NCBI GenBank assembly: GCA_041584015.1
Contig: JBFHES010000058.1
Coordinates: 1 to 19,094 of the forward strand
Direction of reading: 5' to 3'
Origin: JBFHES01 sp041584015
Lineage (GTDB): Bacteria > Bacteroidota > Bacteroidia > Bacteroidales > M50B96
DNA: 19,094 bases
Under the pieces are notes generated by a model. That model did not search any database. It was given only the letters and a program-made list of their open reading frames with translations, and was not told the origin of the DNA. How positions within the stretch are numbered: the first letter of the stretch is position 1; each line of letters starts with the position of its first letter. The translations under genes and the position numbers were made by a program. This document shows, in pieces, positions 15,533 through 19,094 of the stretch.

Positions 15533-17155
15533 CTAATTGATGTACATCCCAAGACCGAACTTGAATCCGTAACTTGAGAAATTATAATTAATACTGTTTC
15601 TGCTAATAAAAGAACTTAAGTTCCTGCGATAGTAGGCTTCACCAAACATAAAGCTTCTAGAGCTCAGCAAGTACTTAAGCTCAAGTCCTGCATATACATT
15701 AAAGTGGACTTTCGGAAAATCGTCGTAGGTAAAAGTGTATTTATCTTTTTCTAATGTACCTTCAACCAATTGTGCATGTGCCTGCCATAAAAAAGAGCTA
15801 ATTAGTCCTGTCTTTATTGTGGTTGTTAGTTTACCTGAACGGTAACTATAGCCAGTAATTAGCGGAATTTCAAGATACTTGTATGTATTCGTAAAGTCAT
15901 GTTGCTGGCTATTCTCGGTAGAATCCTTTATTATAATAGCTGTTGAATCCTGCGCTTCAACCGGACTTTCATAATAAACATAATCTGTAATTGTATCGGT
16001 TCCAACAACGTGATAATAAATTGCAGAATCAGGCACCATATACAAAGTATCAAATACCTCCCATTCTTCATGTTCGCCAAACAAATAATCGAGCGTTGAG
16101 AACAAACCATTTTGCTTTACTTCCATATAGCCTAGTCCGCTTTCGATGCTTAAATTACGATTATTCGCACTTAACCTTAAGCCAGCATCAATCGCTATTG
16201 GAGAACTTAAACCATCCTTTAAATGATTTATTACAACACCTGATTCTGCATTAGCAGTACTTAACTGTATACTGGCTCTTTGTGGTGCATAATAAGCCGA
16301 GATAGCCCAATTCCAGGCAGAAAATCCTTTGTCCAAATCCTTGCCCCAACTGCTATTATTAGCAAAGCTTAAGCTTGGTTCAGCAACCCTATCATTTATC
16401 ATAAAAGCAGATCGACGCTCAAGCATAAACAGTTCGTTAGCACTCATTAATGGCGTATAAGTTTCCGCTTCATATGTTACCAAGTTATTAGTATGTTCTG
16501 CTTCTCTTTTCTCCTCAGCACTAGCAAAATTCTCATCGCTAGCTGAGCTTGCTTCTGAATTTTTCGCTGCTAAAAGATTAGTCACATTGCCAGCAAAATC
16601 CGTTGGGCTTGTAGTTGATTTAACCTTTGGTGGCGCAGGTCGTGCTTCAGATGCTAATTTGGTGCTTGGCTTAGTATTTAACTTACTTAATTTCGCTTCT
16701 GTATTAATCAGAGCAGGCTCATTAGCTTGACTCTTTATGTGGTCTAATTGGATAAGGTTGTCTTGCGTATTTTTATTTATAAGTGATGATTGGTTTGATC
16801 GTTGCGTAAATATGCCAGCAGGCTTTGCATTTCTGATTTCTTCTCTACATTCTTGGTTATTGCGGTTCTCAGTTATTATTGCGTTACTTGTTGGGGCGGT
16901 AGTATTTGTAATATCATTCTCTACCGTTTCAAAGTTATCCGTGTTAAGAACGAATAAAGCCGAAAGCATTAAAGCAACACCCAATATAGTTCCAGCAGAC
17001 AAGCCCAACCAAGTACCCGATTTGAGCATGGTCCACAGCCCTTTTTTGGCCAGCCCCGAGGCTACAGCATCCCACCCTTGGTTGGCTGTGCCCATTTCAT
17101 AGGCGCCCAACTCCTGGTCGTAAAGCTCATCAATGTAATTTTTATCTTCTTTCAT
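15533..17155 (-). CDS. Inner-membrane-anchored protein with long linker and C-terminal outer-membrane beta-barrel; candidate anti-sigma regulator
   Basis: The 540-residue protein has three parts. Residues 1-47 are a short, partly acidic segment with a conserved-looking Trp (ELGAYE, then GWDAVASGL), predicted to be cytoplasmic. Residues 48-70 form a single hydrophobic helix. Residues 71-270 are a low-complexity linker rich in Asn, Ser, Thr, Lys and Ala. From about 275 to the end, amphipathic strands alternate (WAISAYYAPQ, IDAGLRLSA, LEIPLITGYSYR, FNVYAGLELKYL, FGEAYYRR), ending YGFKFGLGMYIN, the pattern of an outer-membrane barrel of the OMP_b-brl type. The first helix is not a cleavable signal peptide, since 47 residues precede it, so the chain would have to bridge both membranes. 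Genes of this layout commonly follow ECF sigma genes in Bacteroidota; here the sigma gene ends 89 bases upstream. An anti-sigma role is inferred from position and topology only. The specific protein family was not identified. Confidence 0.75.
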   Translation of the reverse strand: MKEDKNYIDELYDQELGAYEMGTANQGWDAVASGLAKKGLWTMLKSGTWLGLSAGTILGVALMLSALFVLNTDNFETVENDITNTTAPTSNAIITENRNNQECREEIRNAKPAGIFTQRSNQSSLINKNTQDNLIQLDHIKSQANEPALINTEAKLSKLNTKPSTKLASEARPAPPKVKSTTSPTDFAGNVTNLLAAKNSEASSASDENFASAEEKREAEHTNNLVTYEAETYTPLMSANELFMLERRSAFMINDRVAEPSLSFANNSSWGKDLDKGFSAWNWAISAYYAPQRASIQLSTANAESGVVINHLKDGLSSPIAIDAGLRLSANNRNLSIESGLGYMEVKQNGLFSTLDYLFGEHEEWEVFDTLYMVPDSAIYYHVVGTDTITDYVYYESPVEAQDSTAIIIKDSTENSQQHDFTNTYKYLEIPLITGYSYRSGKLTTTIKTGLISSFLWQAHAQLVEGTLEKDKYTFTYDDFPKVHFNVYAGLELKYLLSSRSFMFGEAYYRRNLSSFISRNSINYNFSSYGFKFGLGMYIN

Positions 17156-17244
17156 TTCCCTAGTTTTTCCGATTAAACATGATCATCATTTCTGATGTGG
17201 TTCATCAAATTATCGGCTTTATCATAATCTGTCAGATTATCTTC

Positions 17245-17880
17245 TCAGATAACCACTCGCAACAGGCTATTGTATTGTTCATCTTCCAGTTCTTTTGTAC
17301 GCTCGAGGCTGACTTCATAGAGTTTTTGTTGTAGCACCCGACGCGCTCTGGTTAATTGTGATTTACTTGTATTTTCTGAAACATTAAGGACAGTCGCAAT
17401 ATCTTTGTGTTTCATTTTTTCGAAAACATATAAGTTGAAAACAAGGCGGTATCCTTCCGGAAGTGTTTGCATAATTTCCATTAACTCTTCCTTGCTAAAA
17501 TTCATGCGACGAATTAAATCTTGTTGCTTCTCAGTGCCCATCATTGCAATCGGACTTTCAATATTCTGATTATCCCATTGCTCTAGCTTGTCATCGCCAT
17601 GAAAGAGAATTGACGTTTGCTTTTCTTTAAGAAAAGTTAAACAAGAATTGATAAATATGCGTTTCATCCAGCCTTCAAAAGAACCCTTGCCTTTAAACTG
17701 ACTCATTTTGGTAAACACCTTCATGAAACTCTCGCTTACAACATCTTGGGTGTCGGCTACGTCACCCAGATATCTGTAGCATAAAGCTCTCATCCTGGCT
17801 GAGTACCTTTGGTACAACAACTTCCAGGCAAGCTCTTCGCCCCGCTTTCCAGCTTCAATTAGTTCTTTTAAATCAGTCAT
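17245..17880 (-). CDS. ECF-type RNA polymerase sigma factor (sigma-70 family)
   Basis: Alternative sigma factor of 211 residues, the usual ECF size. Region 2 covers about residues 20-95: LYQRYSARMRALCYRYLGD, then DTQDVVSESFMKVFTKMSQF and the strong SFEGWMKRIFINSCL. Region 4 covers about 135-190: LPEGYRLVFNLYVFEKMKHKDIATVLNVSENTSKSQLTRARRVLQQKL, a helix-turn-helix that would read the -35 element. There is no extra C-terminal domain. The start MTDLKELIEAG has no Shine-Dalgarno. It is the first gene of a minus-strand set with the barrel protein and the giant SprB-repeat protein, and probably controls at least that set. After the TGA stop at 17245-17247 the same frame stays open for 23 further codons (to TAA at 17173). 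Confidence 0.95.
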   Translation of the reverse strand: MTDLKELIEAGKRGEELAWKLLYQRYSARMRALCYRYLGDVADTQDVVSESFMKVFTKMSQFKGKGSFEGWMKRIFINSCLTFLKEKQTSILFHGDDKLEQWDNQNIESPIAMMGTEKQQDLIRRMNFSKEELMEIMQTLPEGYRLVFNLYVFEKMKHKDIATVLNVSENTSKSQLTRARRVLQQKLYEVSLERTKELEDEQYNSLLRVVI

Positions 17881-18453
17881 TTACTTTTGCTCTCATAAAC
17901 AAGACTTGAGAATTATGAATGGTTGCATCAAAAATCTAACTTTTTTTTAAAAGATGAGAAACAGTAGATGGGTTGTTGAACATAGGAAGTAAAATGATGA
18001 TGCAAGAAACTAGAATCAGGATTATAGATAGAAGACTGAAGAATGAAAGGACTCGCAAGAAGCAAGACAATGGGAAGAAGAAGTAACAGGTTTGGCAGCT
18101 GGTATTAATACCACTTTGCAGTGTATATATTATTGCTTGCAAAATCAAGGTAGTTTGTTTTTTCCCAGACATTCGGATACCTCTAAGCTATTTATTTGGA
18201 TTCTATATAAATAACATTAGGGGAGGGGGGGCGTAATTCCTATTTAATAATTTATTAGTTTTACTAAACGAGAAAATGGAAGTTCTTCCATTGGGACAGG
18301 GAAAGTTTTATAAATGTTGTTTAGCTTTTATTGGAAGTGTAGAAGCTAACGAAGTTGTTATCAGGATTACAATTAAATCGGGACATTGTTATGGTCGTAT
18401 TTTGAAGTAATACCATAGCCAACATCCCGAAGTACTAATAAACATTTAAAACT
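17881..18453. other. Divergent intergenic region between the sigma gene and the right-edge gene
   Basis: About 570 bases with no convincing gene. Bases 17945-18090 are strongly purine-biased on the + strand. A G-rich tract (4 G, A, 7 G) lies at 18220-18231 in otherwise AT-rich sequence, and an imperfect inverted repeat lies at 18379-18429. Promoters for both flanking genes must be here, but no clear TTTG/TAnnTTTG pair was found. Confidence 0.5.
18379..18429 (+). promoter_or_regulatory. Long imperfect hairpin upstream of the right-edge gene
   Basis: Arms 18379-18395 and 18412-18429 pair as 5 outer bases (CGGGA/TCCCG), a 2x2 internal loop, two pairs, a one-base bulge and eight inner pairs, with a 16-base loop. 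It ends 24 bases before the ATG at 18454. No T-run follows, so it is more likely a leader structure or protein site than a terminator. The role is not known. Confidence 0.4.
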
Positions 18454-19094
18454 ATGAAAAATTTATTATCCAAAAAGAATAATAGAATTAAAATAACGAT
18501 CATGAGGAAAAAAAACTTCTTAATAATCCTAATGTTGTTAACCTGTCAAGGATCAATGTTCTCTCAAACCATCATTAATCAAGATTTTTTCTTTAGTACA
18601 CAAAATCAGATTGACAGTTTTGCTATCAATTACCCAAACAGCGTATGGATTGCTGGCGATGTCTACATATCAGGCGGGGATATAAAGAATCTAAATGGAT
18701 TATCTTCTCTTGATAACATTGAGGGATCTCTTATGCTTTACGATACTGATTCACTAGTTAATTTAGTTGGTTTAGATAATATTGATACCATTAGCTATCA
18801 TATAAATATAACCAATAACCAGATGCTAAAAAGCTTAAAAGGTCTAGGGAATCTAAGAGCTATGAGTGGCATTCTAAGAGTGAATTATAATCATCAGCTT
18901 ACTACCTTAGAAGGATTGAATAACTTGCTTTATGTAGGAGCCATGATTGCTATTGAAAACAATGAAGGACTTAACACATTAACAGGTTTAGATAATATTC
19001 TTTTTACAAATAAACTGGCCGTGTCTGATTGTCCTAGTTTAAAATACTTAAAAGGAATAAATAACCTTCAGATTGTAAATGACTTGATTATATA
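18454..19094 (+). CDS. 5' part of a secreted receptor-L/leucine-rich-like protein (partial)
   Basis: The frame from ATG 18454 stays open to the window end (213 complete codons), so the gene is cut off. A second ATG at 18502 begins MRKKNFLIILMLL, a clean signal peptide ending near GSMFSQT; the first start would add a basic 16-residue front (MKNLLSKKNNRIKITI) and has the AT-rich leader typical of the phylum, so either may be used. After cleavage the chain is a repetitive leucine/asparagine-rich solenoid of ~22-25-residue units (LNGLSSLDNIEGSLMLY, LVNLVGLDNI, LKSLKGLGNL, LTTLEGLNNL, LNTLTGLDNI, LKYLKGINNL), resembling the receptor L-domain repeats found in many Bacteroidota surface proteins. A C-terminal sorting domain is expected beyond the window but not seen. 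It probably acts outside the cell in binding; no partner can be named. Confidence 0.8.
   Translation, partial: MKNLLSKKNNRIKITIMRKKNFLIILMLLTCQGSMFSQTIINQDFFFSTQNQIDSFAINYPNSVWIAGDVYISGGDIKNLNGLSSLDNIEGSLMLYDTDSLVNLVGLDNIDTISYHINITNNQMLKSLKGLGNLRAMSGILRVNYNHQLTTLEGLNNLLYVGAMIAIENNEGLNTLTGLDNILFTNKLAVSDCPSLKYLKGINNLQIVNDLII

Noticed and set aside
16737..17102. 121-residue + strand ORF antisense to the barrel-protein gene
   Set aside because: It lies wholly inside the well-supported minus-strand gene, and its content is the mirror of that gene's linker and membrane-helix codons.
17994..18086. Possible 30-residue very basic peptide on the + strand
   Set aside because: It reflects the purine-rich tract (Lys/Arg/Glu codons), has no Shine-Dalgarno, and resembles no known peptide.
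17936..18172. Minus-strand 78-residue hydrophobic ORF upstream of the sigma gene
   Set aside because: Its hydrophobicity follows from the pyrimidine-rich minus strand, which yields Leu/Phe/Ser/Ile codons. There is no recognisable family or translation signal, and it occupies the expected promoter region.

Overview
The window looks like a chromosomal segment of an AT-rich member of the Bacteroidota. Four predicted exported proteins carry, or are expected to carry, type IX secretion (T9SS) features. The one promoter found fits the Bacteroidota consensus (TTTG, about 20 bases, TAnnTTTG), most starts lack a Shine-Dalgarno, and ECF sigma factor, SprB-repeat and LytTR/TPR-kinase genes are typical of the phylum. 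No rRNA, tRNA, CRISPR array or mobile element was seen.

Left part (1-3734): the 3' end of a secreted Ig/cadherin-like protein with a C-terminal sorting domain (+ strand) is followed by a compact minus-strand peroxide-defence operon: PerR-like Fur repressor, catalase, then a Prx6-type peroxiredoxin. A Bacteroidota promoter and a near-consensus PerR palindrome lie in front of the repressor, and a strong intrinsic terminator follows the peroxiredoxin, so the unit looks self-contained and autoregulated.

Middle (3735-6354): a LytTR-domain remnant has lost its receiver domain and the front of its DNA-binding domain. It lies directly before an intact TPR-rich, LytS-type sensor histidine kinase, which suggests that the kinase has lost its adjacent response regulator.

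Right part (6355-17880, all minus strand): reading leftward, an ECF sigma factor, an inner-membrane-anchored protein with a long linker and a C-terminal outer-membrane beta-barrel, a giant (~1984 aa) SprB-repeat adhesin-like T9SS cargo, and, after a terminator, a separate parallel beta-helix T9SS cargo. The first three look like one signalling/surface unit: the barrel protein is a candidate anti-sigma-like regulator that could link events at the outer membrane to the sigma factor, with the giant protein as the likely output. This link is inferred from gene order and topology.

Right edge (18454-19094): the start of a secreted receptor-L/leucine-rich-like protein on the + strand, cut by the window end.
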